Source: an uncultured Drancourtella sp. (GTDB taxonomy: Bacteria; Bacillota; Clostridia; Lachnospirales; Lachnospiraceae). From it: a stretch of 52,310 bases of DNA. Of this stretch, positions 23,395 through 32,556 are shown in pieces. The notes below the pieces were generated by a model. That model searched no databases. It was not told where the DNA came from and saw only the letters and a program-made list of their open reading frames with translations. The stretch covers positions 1 to 52,310 of the forward strand of contig CALFLL010000019.1 in the NCBI GenBank assembly GCA_937880845.1, in the 5' to 3' direction. The stretch's first letter is position 1. The number at the start of each line of letters is the position of its first letter. Made by a program: the position numbers and the translations under genes.

Positions 23395-24252
23395 CTAATA
23401 TTCTTCAATATTGATCTGCTGTGTCGTCCGTATATCATAAGGAAGGATGGAATTGGCAAACTGTTTAAATTTATCTGCAGTATCACTGACATAAAATTCA
23501 TATGTGCCGTTTGCACATACAGCCTGTCCCTCCTGTACGGACTCTTTTCCACGGGTATCATTTAATAGTCCCTGTTTTTCCAAAAGTGTTTTTAATTCCA
23601 TTGCTGTTTCATATGCCGGATTGACAAGATGAATGTCCTCTCCGAGATATTTCATGATCTTGGATCTTAAAAGCGGATAATGGGTACAGCCCAGAATCAT
23701 CGTATCAATATCCGACTTTTTCATGGATGCCAAGTAGTAATCGATCACCTCATCTGCGATTTTATGCTTTGCAAACCCCTCTTCCACCAAAGGGACAAAA
23801 AGAGGACATGGTTTTCCGATCACTTCCACATCTTTTTCCATTCCTTTTATGACTTTGGAATACATACAGCTTCGTATCGTTGCCTCCGTTCCGATCACAC
23901 CTATTTTTTTATTTCTCGTACTCTGGATTGCTGCCTTTGCTCCCGGCACGATCACTCCCATGACCGGTATGTCCGTTTCTTCTTTCACAACATCTAGTGC
24001 AAGTGCACTCGCTGTATTGCAGGCGATTACAATCGCCTTCACATCTTTTGTCTTTAGAAATCGAATAATCTGTCTGCTGTAACGGATGATATTATCTTTT
24101 GACTTGCTTCCATACGGAACTCTTGCCGTATCACCGAAATAGACCATATTTTCATCTGGAAGCTGTCTCATGATCTCCCTTGTAACGGTAAGACCTCCCA
24201 CACCGGAATCAAACACCCCGATCGGTGCTGTTTTATTCTTATTTATACTCAC
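23395..24252 (-). CDS. murI: Glutamate racemase
   Basis: This 285-residue enzyme makes D-glutamate for peptidoglycan by two-cysteine acid-base catalysis. Visible are IGVFDSGVGGLTV near residue 11, FGDTARVPYGSKS near 38, IACNTASALAL near 76 with the first Cys, and LGCTHYPLL near 185 with the second. The start is GTG at 24252, because AGGAG lies 9 bases upstream; the TTG two codons earlier is only 3 bases from that site. It heads a two-gene unit with the DUF1934 gene, separated from pfkA by a terminator. Confidence 0.95.
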   Translation of the reverse strand: MSINKNKTAPIGVFDSGVGGLTVTREIMRQLPDENMVYFGDTARVPYGSKSKDNIIRYSRQIIRFLKTKDVKAIVIACNTASALALDVVKEETDIPVMGVIVPGAKAAIQSTRNKKIGVIGTEATIRSCMYSKVIKGMEKDVEVIGKPCPLFVPLVEEGFAKHKIADEVIDYYLASMKKSDIDTMILGCTHYPLLRSKIMKYLGEDIHLVNPAYETAMELKTLLEKQGLLNDTRGKESVQEGQAVCANGTYEFYVSDTADKFKQFANSILPYDIRTTQQINIEEY

Positions 24253-24317
24253 AACCAATATCTCCTTTTACCTTCTGTCTTATCATTGTACAATTTCTGT
24301 TTTTGTTTTTCAAGTGC

Positions 24318-24346
24318 AAAAACAAAAGCAGGGAAATCCCTGCTTT
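24318..24346 (-). terminator. Terminator of pfkA
   Basis: Perfect 10-base arms (24325-24334 and 24337-24346) with a 2-base loop, which probably opens to 4. The minus strand ends in TTTTGTTTTTG. It lies 21 bases after the pfkA stop. Confidence 0.85.
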
Positions 24347-24367
24347 CGTTCTTTTCTCTTTATATAA

Positions 24368-25342
24368 TTATAATGCCAGCATTTTTGCAATATCATACTG
24401 GAACTGCGGAATACCTTTTTCCATATCCAATGCTTCGTCAATATCGAAATCTACATATTCGCCTTGTTTGTATCCTACGACACGGTTGGTCTTTCCTGCA
24501 AGAAGAAGTTCCACTGCTTTTGCTCCCATGATAGAAGCATATACACGGTCTTTTGCTGTCGGGCTTCCGCCACGCTGCATGTGTCCGAGAATCGTTGCTC
24601 TTGTTTCCATACCTGTTGATTCTTCAATCTTCTTTGCAAGATTTACGGAATTTCCCACACCTTCTGCATTGATGATGATGTAGTGTTTCTTTCCGCGTTT
24701 TCTGTTTTCTTTGATATCTTCAATGATCTTCTGTTCGTCATAATCATGTTCTTCCGGAAGAAGAATTCTTTCCGCACCATTGGCAATTCCGCACCACAGT
24801 GCCAGATAACCTGCATCTCGTCCCATAACTTCTACAACGCTGCATCTTTCATGAGATGTGGAAGTATCACGAACTTTATCGATTGCTTCCATGGCTGTAT
24901 TGACTGCTGTGTCGAATCCAATCGTATACTCTGTACATGCAATATCCAAATCAATCGTTCCCGGAAGACCGATCGTATTAACACCAAGGTTGGAAAGTGC
25001 CCTGGCTCCTTTAAAAGAACCATCTCCTCCGATCACTACAAGACCATCGATTTCATATTTTTTACAGATGGCTGCTGCTCTTTGCTGTCCTTCTTCTGTA
25101 CACATTTCCAGACATCTTGCAGTCTGAAGGATTGTACCGCCTCTCTGAATTATATCTGAAACATCACGAGCTGACATATCAATGATGTCTTCATTTAAAA
25201 GTCCTGTATATCCTCTGCGGATGCCTCTCACTTTAAGTCCGTTTCCAAGTGCCGTTCTTACAACTGCACGGATCGCCGCATTCATTCCCGGTGCATCGCC
25301 ACCACTTGTTAAAACACCAATTGTCCTGATTGTTTTTGCCAT
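24368..25342 (-). CDS. pfkA: 6-phosphofructokinase
   Basis: This 324-residue glycolytic kinase converts fructose-6-phosphate to fructose-1,6-bisphosphate. The N-terminal LTSGGDAPGMNAAIRAVVR and GGDGSFKGA near residue 103 suggest ATP rather than pyrophosphate as donor. The catalytic loop reads GTIDLDI, with Leu where many have Asn; Asp residues are kept. EVMGRDAGYLAL and GHMQRGGSPTAKDR are typical. The start is ATG at 25342 with GGAGG 9 bases upstream; the ATG five codons earlier overlaps that site. A strong promoter lies in the gap after dnaE. Confidence 0.95.
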   Translation of the reverse strand: MAKTIRTIGVLTSGGDAPGMNAAIRAVVRTALGNGLKVRGIRRGYTGLLNEDIIDMSARDVSDIIQRGGTILQTARCLEMCTEEGQQRAAAICKKYEIDGLVVIGGDGSFKGARALSNLGVNTIGLPGTIDLDIACTEYTIGFDTAVNTAMEAIDKVRDTSTSHERCSVVEVMGRDAGYLALWCGIANGAERILLPEEHDYDEQKIIEDIKENRKRGKKHYIIINAEGVGNSVNLAKKIEESTGMETRATILGHMQRGGSPTAKDRVYASIMGAKAVELLLAGKTNRVVGYKQGEYVDFDIDEALDMEKGIPQFQYDIAKMLAL

Positions 25343-25390
25343 GATCTTTTCCTCCATTAGGATCTTTTATTACTGAATACTCCGCTATTT

Positions 25391-25419
25391 ATTGTATACT
25401 ATTTATATCTTCTTTTCAA
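25391..25419 (-). promoter_or_regulatory. Promoter of pfkA
   Basis: The minus strand has TTGAAA (25414-25419) and TACAAT (25391-25396) with a 17-base spacer, beginning 8 bases after the dnaE stop. Confidence 0.72.
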
Positions 25420-25426
25420 TATCTTC

Positions 25427-28400
25427 CTATATCTTTGGCTTTTCGACTACTTTTACCCTTTCCTGACCAAAATAGTTCGTCAATCTGCTCATCAGTTCTT
25501 CTGTGATTTCCACATTTCTTCCCACCGGCAGTTGTTTAACTGCTCTTTCTGCCTGACAGTAGATTTTTACCTTATCATTTCCCTCACTCATATGAAGCAT
25601 GGAGTAGACAAGCATTTCTTCTTTCAGGAAAGAGGCTTTGTCCGGATATTGAATCCACAATTCTTTCTCCGTCTGCTCAAACGGGATGATCGTTTCGCAG
25701 ATCAGTTTGCTGGCACTTTCATCTTCTTCGGAAACTCTGCCTTTTACAAATACTTTTCTGTCCTCTTCCAGGAACTGCTGATTCTTCTCATAATCTTTCG
25801 GGAAAATGACCACTTCTACCGTCCCAAGAAGATCTTCTACCGTGATAAAAGCCATTACTTTGTTCGTCTTTGTATATTTTATGGTTTTGGCCGTGATCAT
25901 GCCTCCGATGGTTTCTCTGGCTCCGTCACGCACTTTTGTATGTCCGGTTTCCGGATCATACTGGAAATCATAAGTTGTGGCAGTGATTCCCTTTTTCCAT
26001 CTTTCTTCGTATTCTTCCAACGGATGACCGCTTACATAAACTCCCAGCACTTCTTTTTCAAAAGCAAGTAGCGTTTCTTTTTCATATTCTCCTACGTCCG
26101 GGAAGCGGATTTCAAACTCTTTTTTCTGTTCTTCATCCACAATGTCGAACAGGCTCATTTGTCCTGCCATGGAATATTTCTTTTCCTGATTGATCTGGTC
26201 CAAAATCTGAAGATAAATCATCATATGCTGTTTTCTTGTCCCGTCAAAGCAGTCAAATGCCCCTGACTTGATAAAGTTCTCAATCGTACGTTTGTTGATC
26301 TCTTTTCCCGACATTCGTTCCGTAAAGTCTCGGAGATTTTTAAATACTCCGAACGCTTCCCGTTCTTTGATGATATCGTCAATCACGCTTCGGCCGATAC
26401 TTTTGATCGCCGCAAGGCCATAGCGAATATTTCCTCCGTCTACGGAGAAATGTCCGTATCCTTTATTTATATCCGGCGGCAGCAACTTAATCCCCATTTC
26501 TTTGCAGGAATAAATATATTCCGACACTTTTCCCGGATTATCGATGACAGAAGTCATAAGGGCCGCCATAAATTCTACCGGATAATAATATTTCAGGTAT
26601 GCCGTCTGATAGGAAACAATAGCATATGCTGCCGCATGAGATTTATTAAAAGCGTATTTGGCAAAATCAATCATCTCGTCATAAATTTTATTGGCTGTTT
26701 TTTCATCGATCCCGTTTGCAATACATCCCGGAACCCCTTCTTCCGGATTTCCGTACACAAAGTTCTTTCGTTCTTTTTCCATTACGTCAGCCTTTTTCTT
26801 TGACATGGCACGACGCAAAAGATCACTCCGCCCAAGTGTATACCCTCCAAGGTCACGCACGATCTGCATAACCTGCTCCTGATAAACGATACATCCGTAC
26901 GTTGCCTCCAGGATTGGTTTTAACTGTGGGCAGTCATATCGGATCTCTTCCGGATGGTTCTTCCCTTTGATATACTGAGGGATAAAATCCATCGGTCCCG
27001 GACGGTACAGGGAAATTCCCGCAATGATATCTTCCAGATTCTGAGGCTTTAACTCTTTCATGAAGCTTTTCATCCCGGAACTTTCCAGCTGGAACACACC
27101 ATCTGTCTTCCCGGTGCCAAGAGAAGCAAGTACCTTTTTATCATCATAGTCTATTTTAGAAAGATCAATGGATGTTCCCGTACTTTTTTCTGCCAGTTTT
27201 ACTGCATTTTGAATGACCGTCAAAGTACGAAGTCCAAGGAAATCCATTTTCAAAAGTCCCAGCTCTTCCAGGGTCGTCATGGTAAACTGTGTCGTCACCG
27301 AATTATCCGCTCCAAGTGATAACGGCACATATTCATCAATGGCTTTCTGACTGATGACAACTCCCGCCGCATGCATGGAGGTATGCCTTGGCAATCCCTC
27401 CAGACGCTTACTCATATCAATCAGCTCTTTTACCTGTTCGTCGGTTTCATATACTTTTTTCAGTTCCGGATTCATGGTCAGAGCCCGATCCAGCGTCATA
27501 TTCAGCTCTGTCGGAATCATCTTTGCAATGCTGTCCACGAATGCATACGGAAGATCCATAACTCTTCCCACGTCCCGAATAACACCTCGTGCAGCCATGG
27601 TACCGAATGTGACAATCTGTACCACTCTGTCCGCCCCGTATTTTCTTCCCACATAGTCAATAACTTCCTGTCTTCTCTCAAAACAGAAATCCACGTCAAT
27701 ATCCGGCATGGTAACACGTTCCGGATTTAAGAAACGCTCAAACAGAAGATTATAACGGATCGGATCGATGTTGGTGATTCCAAGGCAGTAAGATACAATA
27801 CTTCCTGCGGCAGAACCTCTTCCCGGCCCTACCATGATATCATGATCTCTTGCATATTTGATAAAGTCCCATACGATGAGGAAATAATCCACATACCCCA
27901 TGGATTTGATGATCCCAAGTTCATAGTTCAGACGTTCCACAAGTTCTTTCGGACTGCCCAGATAATGTGCTTCCAGTCCCTTAAAGCAAAGTTCGTTTAA
28001 ATATTCCCACGAAGTATACCCTTCCGGCACATCGTATTTCGGAAGTTTGGTCACACCAAATTCTATCTCCACATGACACCTGTCTGCAATCTTCTGTGTA
28101 TTTTCTATTGCCTGAAGAGCATATGGAAATAAAGCTCGCATTTCCTCTTCGCTTTTGACATAATATTGTCCACCTTCATAACGCATCCTGTTTTCATCTG
28201 CCAGTTTTTTTCCTGTCTGGATACAAAGGAGTATATCGTGAGGCTTTTCATCTTCTGCATAGGTATAGTGAACGTCATTGGTTGCCACAAGTTCGATCCC
28301 CGTTTCTTCCGACAATCGCAGCAGTCCCTGATTCGCTGTCTGCTGCTGGCTCATACCGTGATCCTGCAGCTCCAGGAAAAAATTCCCTTTTCCGAAAATA

Positions 28401-28891
28401 TCCTGATATTCATATGCAGCCTTCACCGCCTCTTCATACATCCCTCTGACAAGATTTTTCTGCACTTCCCCTGCCAGACAGGCGCTCAGTGCGATGATCC
28501 CTTTGCTGTATGTTCTCAGAAGTTCCTTATCTACCCTCGGTTTATAATAGTATCCCTCCGTAAACCCTCTTGATACAATCTTCATAAGGTTATGGTACCC
28601 TTCGTCATTTTCCGCAAGCAGTACAAGATGATAATACCTGTCATCACTGCTTCCTAACTCACGGTCAAACCGGGAACCGGGTGCGACGTAAACTTCGCAT
28701 CCAAGGATTGGATTGATTCCTGCTTTTTGGGCCTCTTTATAAAAATCGATCACACCGTACATCACTCCGTGGTCTGTAATGGCCGCACTGTTCATACCCA
28801 GTTCCTTTACGCGCGCAACATATTCTTTTATTTTATTGGAACCGTCTAAAAGACTGTATTCCGTATGAACATGTAAATGTACAAAACTCAT
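25427..28891 (-). CDS. dnaE: DNA polymerase III alpha subunit, DnaE type
   Basis: This 1154-residue replicative polymerase has an N-terminal PHP domain (HLHVHTEYSLLDGSNKI at residue 5), the C-family catalytic palm with GPGRGSAAGSIVSYCLG near 360 and the acidic PDIDVDF near 400, then FNKSHAAAYA near 730. After the fingers and beta-binding region comes a C-terminal OB domain (about 960-1060, ETIGGMITAKTIKYTKTNK). Length fits DnaE1/DnaE3 of Firmicutes and lacks the exonuclease insertion of PolC. GGAGG precedes ATG by 6 bases. It has a likely extended -10 promoter and no co-transcribed partner before pfkA. Confidence 0.97.
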   Translation of the reverse strand: MSFVHLHVHTEYSLLDGSNKIKEYVARVKELGMNSAAITDHGVMYGVIDFYKEAQKAGINPILGCEVYVAPGSRFDRELGSSDDRYYHLVLLAENDEGYHNLMKIVSRGFTEGYYYKPRVDKELLRTYSKGIIALSACLAGEVQKNLVRGMYEEAVKAAYEYQDIFGKGNFFLELQDHGMSQQQTANQGLLRLSEETGIELVATNDVHYTYAEDEKPHDILLCIQTGKKLADENRMRYEGGQYYVKSEEEMRALFPYALQAIENTQKIADRCHVEIEFGVTKLPKYDVPEGYTSWEYLNELCFKGLEAHYLGSPKELVERLNYELGIIKSMGYVDYFLIVWDFIKYARDHDIMVGPGRGSAAGSIVSYCLGITNIDPIRYNLLFERFLNPERVTMPDIDVDFCFERRQEVIDYVGRKYGADRVVQIVTFGTMAARGVIRDVGRVMDLPYAFVDSIAKMIPTELNMTLDRALTMNPELKKVYETDEQVKELIDMSKRLEGLPRHTSMHAAGVVISQKAIDEYVPLSLGADNSVTTQFTMTTLEELGLLKMDFLGLRTLTVIQNAVKLAEKSTGTSIDLSKIDYDDKKVLASLGTGKTDGVFQLESSGMKSFMKELKPQNLEDIIAGISLYRPGPMDFIPQYIKGKNHPEEIRYDCPQLKPILEATYGCIVYQEQVMQIVRDLGGYTLGRSDLLRRAMSKKKADVMEKERKNFVYGNPEEGVPGCIANGIDEKTANKIYDEMIDFAKYAFNKSHAAAYAIVSYQTAYLKYYYPVEFMAALMTSVIDNPGKVSEYIYSCKEMGIKLLPPDINKGYGHFSVDGGNIRYGLAAIKSIGRSVIDDIIKEREAFGVFKNLRDFTERMSGKEINKRTIENFIKSGAFDCFDGTRKQHMMIYLQILDQINQEKKYSMAGQMSLFDIVDEEQKKEFEIRFPDVGEYEKETLLAFEKEVLGVYVSGHPLEEYEERWKKGITATTYDFQYDPETGHTKVRDGARETIGGMITAKTIKYTKTNKVMAFITVEDLLGTVEVVIFPKDYEKNQQFLEEDRKVFVKGRVSEEDESASKLICETIIPFEQTEKELWIQYPDKASFLKEEMLVYSMLHMSEGNDKVKIYCQAERAVKQLPVGRNVEITEELMSRLTNYFGQERVKVVEKPKI

Positions 28892-28914
28892 TGTTTTCCT
28901 CCTTTTCCGGTATT

Positions 28915-28923
28915 ATTATAGCA
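28915..28923 (-). promoter_or_regulatory. Extended -10 element, likely dnaE promoter
   Basis: The minus strand reads TGCTATAAT, a perfect extended -10, about 24 bases before the dnaE ATG. The -35 position (TTTTCG) is poor, as is common with extended -10 promoters. Confidence 0.5.
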
Positions 28924-28959
28924 GAAAAAGACATCACCGAAAACAGGAGAAGAAAAGAA

Positions 28960-29040
28960 ATGACAGAACAGGTTTTGGGGGAGTCCAAACACAACAAAAA
29001 AGAGGTGATCTTTTTTCACCTCTTTCTTATCGCCTTTTAG
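28960..29040 (+). CDS. Possible 26-residue small protein gene
   Basis: An ATG at 28960 has AGGAG 10 bases upstream and opens a frame of 26 codons (MTEQVLGESKHNKKEVIFFH and six more residues), polar at first and hydrophobic at the end, with no signal of a known family. Promoter-like TTGTTT (28891-28896) and TATTAT (28914-28919) with a 17-base spacer lie on the same strand. Its second half runs over the hairpin that ends the minus-strand gene, so the frame could be accidental. Confidence 0.25.
   Translation: MTEQVLGESKHNKKEVIFFHLFLIAF
28995..29025 (-). terminator. Terminator of the cvfB-containing unit
   Basis: Ten-base perfect arms (28999-29008 and 29016-29025), followed on the minus strand by six T. 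It lies 55 bases after the stop at 29081. Confidence 0.8.
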
Positions 29041-29080
29041 TATGATCTCTGTTCTTTATTTTGTCTATCTTTAATATATC

Positions 29081-29911
29081 TTATTTTCCTGAAAGCACAA
29101 TATCCTTTTCCCTGATTTCGATCCTTTTTTCTTTTAACAATCTTCCCACCGCACGTTTAAATTCATTTTTGCTCATGGCAAATTCCTGGCGGATGACTTC
29201 CGGTGATGCTTTATCCGTAAACGGAATTCTTCCACCGTTTTTCTTCATGTATTCCATCAGTTTTGCGGCATCCACATCCATCTGGATGAACGCTTTTTCT
29301 CTTACGCTTAAATCAAGCTTTCCGTTTTCCTTTACAGCCGCAATCCTTGCACGTACATATTCTCCCACATGATAAGTCTTGTATACTTCTCTTTTCGGAA
29401 TCATGGCAGAGTATTTTTCATCAACTGCAACAAACACTCCGAATTTCTCATTGATCTCATAGACGATTCCTTCTACCATATCGTCTTTTTTGTATGGGGA
29501 ATCCGTACTCAGTTTGTCGTAAACTTTCATAGTTGCACAAAGTCTGTCGCTTTTATCAATGTAAAGGCTTACAAGACATTTGTCCCCTTTTTTCACGGAT
29601 CCTGTCTGTTCTTTAAACGGCAAAAACAGATCCTTTTCCAGTCCCCAGTCAAGAAATGCTCCGTTCTTTCCCGTATCGGCCACTTCCAGCACTTTCAGTT
29701 CTCCCATCATAAGTTTTGGCTCTGCTGTTGTTGCAATCAGACGGTCACTGGAATCTCTGTAAATAAAAACTTCCACCGGATCTCCCGGTTCTGCCCCTTC
29801 CGGAACCTGTTTTTTCGGAAGAAGGACATGTTCCTGTTCCGTTCCGAGATATACGCCGAATTCTACCTTTTTTTCAATCGTCAATACTTGTTTTTCTCCA
29901 AGTTTCATCAT
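29081..29911 (-). CDS. CvfB/YitL-type S1 RNA-binding protein
   Basis: This 276-residue protein has the CvfB layout: repeated S1-like barrels (about 1-60, 65-135, and a clear S1 at 143-210 with KKDDMVEGIVYEINEKFGVFVAVDEKYSAMI, too long for one chance match) and a C-terminal winged helix (about 215-276, LMEYMKKNGGRIPFTDKASPE). CvfB binds RNA and influences virulence regulators in Staphylococcus; here the role is unknown. AAAGGAG is 7 bases before the first of two ATG codons. It follows the thioesterase after 2 bases and ends a long unit. Confidence 0.85.
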   Translation of the reverse strand: MMKLGEKQVLTIEKKVEFGVYLGTEQEHVLLPKKQVPEGAEPGDPVEVFIYRDSSDRLIATTAEPKLMMGELKVLEVADTGKNGAFLDWGLEKDLFLPFKEQTGSVKKGDKCLVSLYIDKSDRLCATMKVYDKLSTDSPYKKDDMVEGIVYEINEKFGVFVAVDEKYSAMIPKREVYKTYHVGEYVRARIAAVKENGKLDLSVREKAFIQMDVDAAKLMEYMKKNGGRIPFTDKASPEVIRQEFAMSKNEFKRAVGRLLKEKRIEIREKDIVLSGK

Positions 29912-29913
29912 GG

Positions 29914-30636
29914 TTATTCTCCTTTATCCTTTAGTTCTATTACCGCATACGGTTTCCCTTCCTCATCGCACAGGGCAACCGTACTGACTGTTCCTTCCTG
30001 TTTTATAAATGGATAGATCACATCTCCGTAGACTGCTGATTTTTTATATTCTGCACGCATTGCCGAAAATTCCGCCTGTTTCCCTTCTTCTTCCAGAAGT
30101 TCTACCGCCATCTGCACATATCGGCAGTTATTTACATGATGGTTGGTGTCAATATGATACTTTCTGATACGGATAGGTTCTTTGGGCGTCATATCTTTGG
30201 GCATCGGTACTTTTCTTGATGCATACTCCATCGGATACGGCGGTTCCATTCCGTATTTTTCCATCTCTTCGGCATCCGGCTTTACAGGTCTTCCCGTTTC
30301 GATATCAAGATGTACCCAGATGGAATTGGCATATGCCACTACATTTCCCTTTACATCTTTCATGATAAAATTACGGTCACCGAAAAAATTTTTGAATCCG
30401 GACGCCCAGGTTCCTACGGAAATTTCCTCTCCTACCTTTGGATAACATTCCACGATAACCTGCCACGCAGATAACACCCATGCGGCTCCCTGTTTTTTCA
30501 GATATTCTGTTCCGACTTTCAAATCTTCTGACTGAAACGTACTCGTATCCTGAAAATAATTAATGATGGACGGAAGTGTGATGATTCCTTCACTTCCGGT
30601 TTCACTCAGCCGGACTCTTCCTTTTATTTCGTACAT
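29914..30636 (-). CDS. Acyl-ACP thioesterase
   Basis: This 240-residue protein is a double-hotdog acyl-acyl carrier protein thioesterase related to plant FAT enzymes. It hydrolyses acyl-ACP to free fatty acid. The first hotdog covers about 1-130 (NYFQDTSTFQSEDL near 27, AWVLSAWQVIVECYP near 51, GTWASGFKNFFGDRNF near 76). The second has RKYHIDTNHHVNN near 158, holding the usual Asn and His of the active site. Bacterial members produce free fatty acids in clostridia. The start has GAGG 7 bases upstream. It lies 15 bases after the CDF transporter gene. Confidence 0.9.
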   Translation of the reverse strand: MYEIKGRVRLSETGSEGIITLPSIINYFQDTSTFQSEDLKVGTEYLKKQGAAWVLSAWQVIVECYPKVGEEISVGTWASGFKNFFGDRNFIMKDVKGNVVAYANSIWVHLDIETGRPVKPDAEEMEKYGMEPPYPMEYASRKVPMPKDMTPKEPIRIRKYHIDTNHHVNNCRYVQMAVELLEEEGKQAEFSAMRAEYKKSAVYGDVIYPFIKQEGTVSTVALCDEEGKPYAVIELKDKGE

Positions 30637-30651
30637 ATGCTTCCTCTTTTC

Positions 30652-31836
30652 TTATTCTTTTGCTTCAGCTACAAAACTTTTTTCCATTGTGATCACGCAT
30701 TGATAACGTTCATCCATATGATGGATTTTTTCTGTGACACGGTGAAGCAATTCTCTTTCTTGCTCTTTACTATATCCATGCGGCACTACCATATCAAAAA
30801 TCAGGTTGATCTGATGCTGCCCGGATACCATGCGAAAATCGTGAATGCTCACAGAATCATCCATTTCTCTTATCGTCTTTTCTACTGCATCTTTTGTGAT
30901 AATGACCTCTTCATTTTTTGTTTCGATTGGATCCATATGGATCAAAAGATATATGCCAAGATACTTCCTTGCCTCTCTTTCAATCCGGTCTATGACTTCA
31001 TGAGATTCTTCAATACTCACATCGTTCGGAACCTCCGCATGGATGGACGCCATGCTTCTTCCCGGTCCGTAATTATGTACAAGCAGATCGTGGCTTCCCA
31101 CGATTCCCTCATATCCTTCCACAAATTGAGTAATTTTATCGAATGTTTCCTGCGGAACCGCTTCTCCGATCAGCGGCTCCAGTGTATCCTTTGCAATTCC
31201 TACACCGGCCCACATGACAACAAGTGCAACTCCGATTCCTACAAATCCGTCAATATTAATCCCTGTCATTTTGAAAAACAGAACAGATACGATCGTTGCC
31301 GTTGTTGTTATCACATCTCCCAGTGCATCTGCAGCCGTTGCCATCATGACTTTGGAATCAATCTTTTTTCCCAGTTTTCTGTTAAATAAAGACAGCCAGA
31401 TCTTAACTCCTATGGATAATATAAGTATGATAACGGAAAGCGTACTAAAATTCAATATTTCCGGATTTCTTATTTTCCCTATGGAATCTTTAAAAAAGGT
31501 AAACCCTACCTGTAATACAAGAAACGCCACAATAAGAGCGGCGATATATTCAATCCTTCCGTGCCCGAACGGATGCTCCTCATCCGCAGGCTTTTCCGCC
31601 ATCTTTACCCCTACCAGGCCGATAATGGAAGAACCTGCATCGGACAGGTTGTTAAATGCATCTGCAATTACGGAAATACTGTGCAGCATAAGTCCTGCTG
31701 CCGCTTTTACAATAAATAATAATACATTACAAAAGATGCCCACTACGCTGGCAAGAACTCCATATGCCGTGCGTACGGACACCTTTTCCGTATGGTCGTA
31801 TTCTTTCACAAAATGTCTAACTAAGAATTCTGTCAT
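30652..31836 (-). CDS. Cation diffusion facilitator transporter
   Basis: This 394-residue CDF protein exports divalent metals (Zn, Mn, Fe or similar) in exchange for protons. The membrane part (about 20-220) contains SISVIADAFNNLSDAGSSIIGL near residue 56, HPFGHGRIEYIAAL near 90 and AADALGDVITT near 170, supplying the Asp and His metal sites. The C-terminal cytoplasmic domain (225-390) has GSHDLLVHNYGPGRSMASIHAEVP. It is longer than the usual 300 residues, with an extra C-terminal segment. The start is ATG at 31836, as the longer frame overlaps the spoIIR stop. It follows spoIIR by 16 bases. Confidence 0.9.
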   Translation of the reverse strand: MTEFLVRHFVKEYDHTEKVSVRTAYGVLASVVGIFCNVLLFIVKAAAGLMLHSISVIADAFNNLSDAGSSIIGLVGVKMAEKPADEEHPFGHGRIEYIAALIVAFLVLQVGFTFFKDSIGKIRNPEILNFSTLSVIILILSIGVKIWLSLFNRKLGKKIDSKVMMATAADALGDVITTTATIVSVLFFKMTGINIDGFVGIGVALVVMWAGVGIAKDTLEPLIGEAVPQETFDKITQFVEGYEGIVGSHDLLVHNYGPGRSMASIHAEVPNDVSIEESHEVIDRIEREARKYLGIYLLIHMDPIETKNEEVIITKDAVEKTIREMDDSVSIHDFRMVSGQHQINLIFDMVVPHGYSKEQERELLHRVTEKIHHMDERYQCVITMEKSFVAEAKE

Positions 31837-31852
31837 TTCTTTTCCCTTCTGC

Positions 31853-32488
31853 CTATTTATCTTCCGAACCAAAGAAAAACCATTTCACCTTAAACTTTGA
31901 TGTGGCTGTAACCATATCATATTCTTCTTCTGTAAGAACATGCTTTAATTGTTTCTTTCCTTTTTCGGGAACAACTGCATGTACCGAATCGATAAAGCAA
32001 AGATTTGGGTAAAGTACACACCACCAGTTATGGCCTTTTGCCTCCCCGATCTGAATACGGAGTGCTTCGTATGTTCCTGCCGGAAACGTTACGTCTCCGT
32101 ATGTTTTTTCCGGAAATTCCGTATTTTCCAGAGATACCTTTACAGGATAATCATATCCTTCTGCCCGGATGATTTCTTCCGCCCGGTGTCTGATTTCCTT
32201 TTTGTGCCCTCTGATGAAGTTCCTGGTTTCCTCAAGCGTATCTGTTTCCCTGTCCATCTTTGCTTCCATCCAGTCGATAACCCCATCCTTTACTTTCATT
32301 TTTAACTGTTGGTCTTCTTTTGAGTTACTGTTGGCAAGAACATGAAACCGCAGCACCTCGTCTGCCATATGTTCCTGCGTTTTTTCTATTTCTTTTCCTA
32401 CTGCCCCGGCACGAATCACTCCCATCGTTGCGACCAGAGCGATCAGCCCCGCCATCAGCATTGTTATAAATTTCCCCTGTATTTTCAC
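31853..32488 (-). CDS. spoIIR: Stage II sporulation protein R
   Basis: This 211-residue protein is the forespore signal that activates the SpoIIGA protease and so sigma-E in the mother cell. The N-terminus has a membrane or signal segment (about 7-28), followed by the family block RFHVLANSNSKEDQQLKMKV near residue 48. RIQIGEAKGHNWWCVLYPNLCF near 153 is also typical. The start is GTG at 32488, since GGGAGG lies 9 bases upstream and it puts the hydrophobic segment at the N-terminus; an upstream ATG at 32533 with AAGGA is the alternative. This is direct evidence for an endospore former. It lies between the gntR-type gene and the CDF gene. Confidence 0.93.
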   Translation of the reverse strand: MKIQGKFITMLMAGLIALVATMGVIRAGAVGKEIEKTQEHMADEVLRFHVLANSNSKEDQQLKMKVKDGVIDWMEAKMDRETDTLEETRNFIRGHKKEIRHRAEEIIRAEGYDYPVKVSLENTEFPEKTYGDVTFPAGTYEALRIQIGEAKGHNWWCVLYPNLCFIDSVHAVVPEKGKKQLKHVLTEEEYDMVTATSKFKVKWFFFGSEDK

Positions 32489-32556
32489 AGCTATGTACCT
32501 CCCGTCAGATTGTTCTAACGGAAGTATTGCCATCTGCTGTTTCCTTATTCAGGTTT

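Noticed and set aside
2618..24346. Similar stem sequences in separate terminators (AAAGCAGGGA near 2640 and 24330; GACCGATG near 3121 and 12465)
   Set aside because: Shared stretches are only 8-10 bases within GC-rich stems; the flanks differ, so common descent is not supported.
24368..25342. Leu in place of Asn in the PfkA catalytic loop (GTIDLDI)
   Set aside because: The catalytic Asp residues are intact and the rest of the enzyme is normal. I believe this variant is common in this family of bacteria, so it is not treated as unusual.
30637..31389. A 250-codon frame opposite the CDF transporter gene
   Set aside because: Antisense shadow; no ribosome site or recognisable domain, while the minus strand encodes a complete CDF protein.
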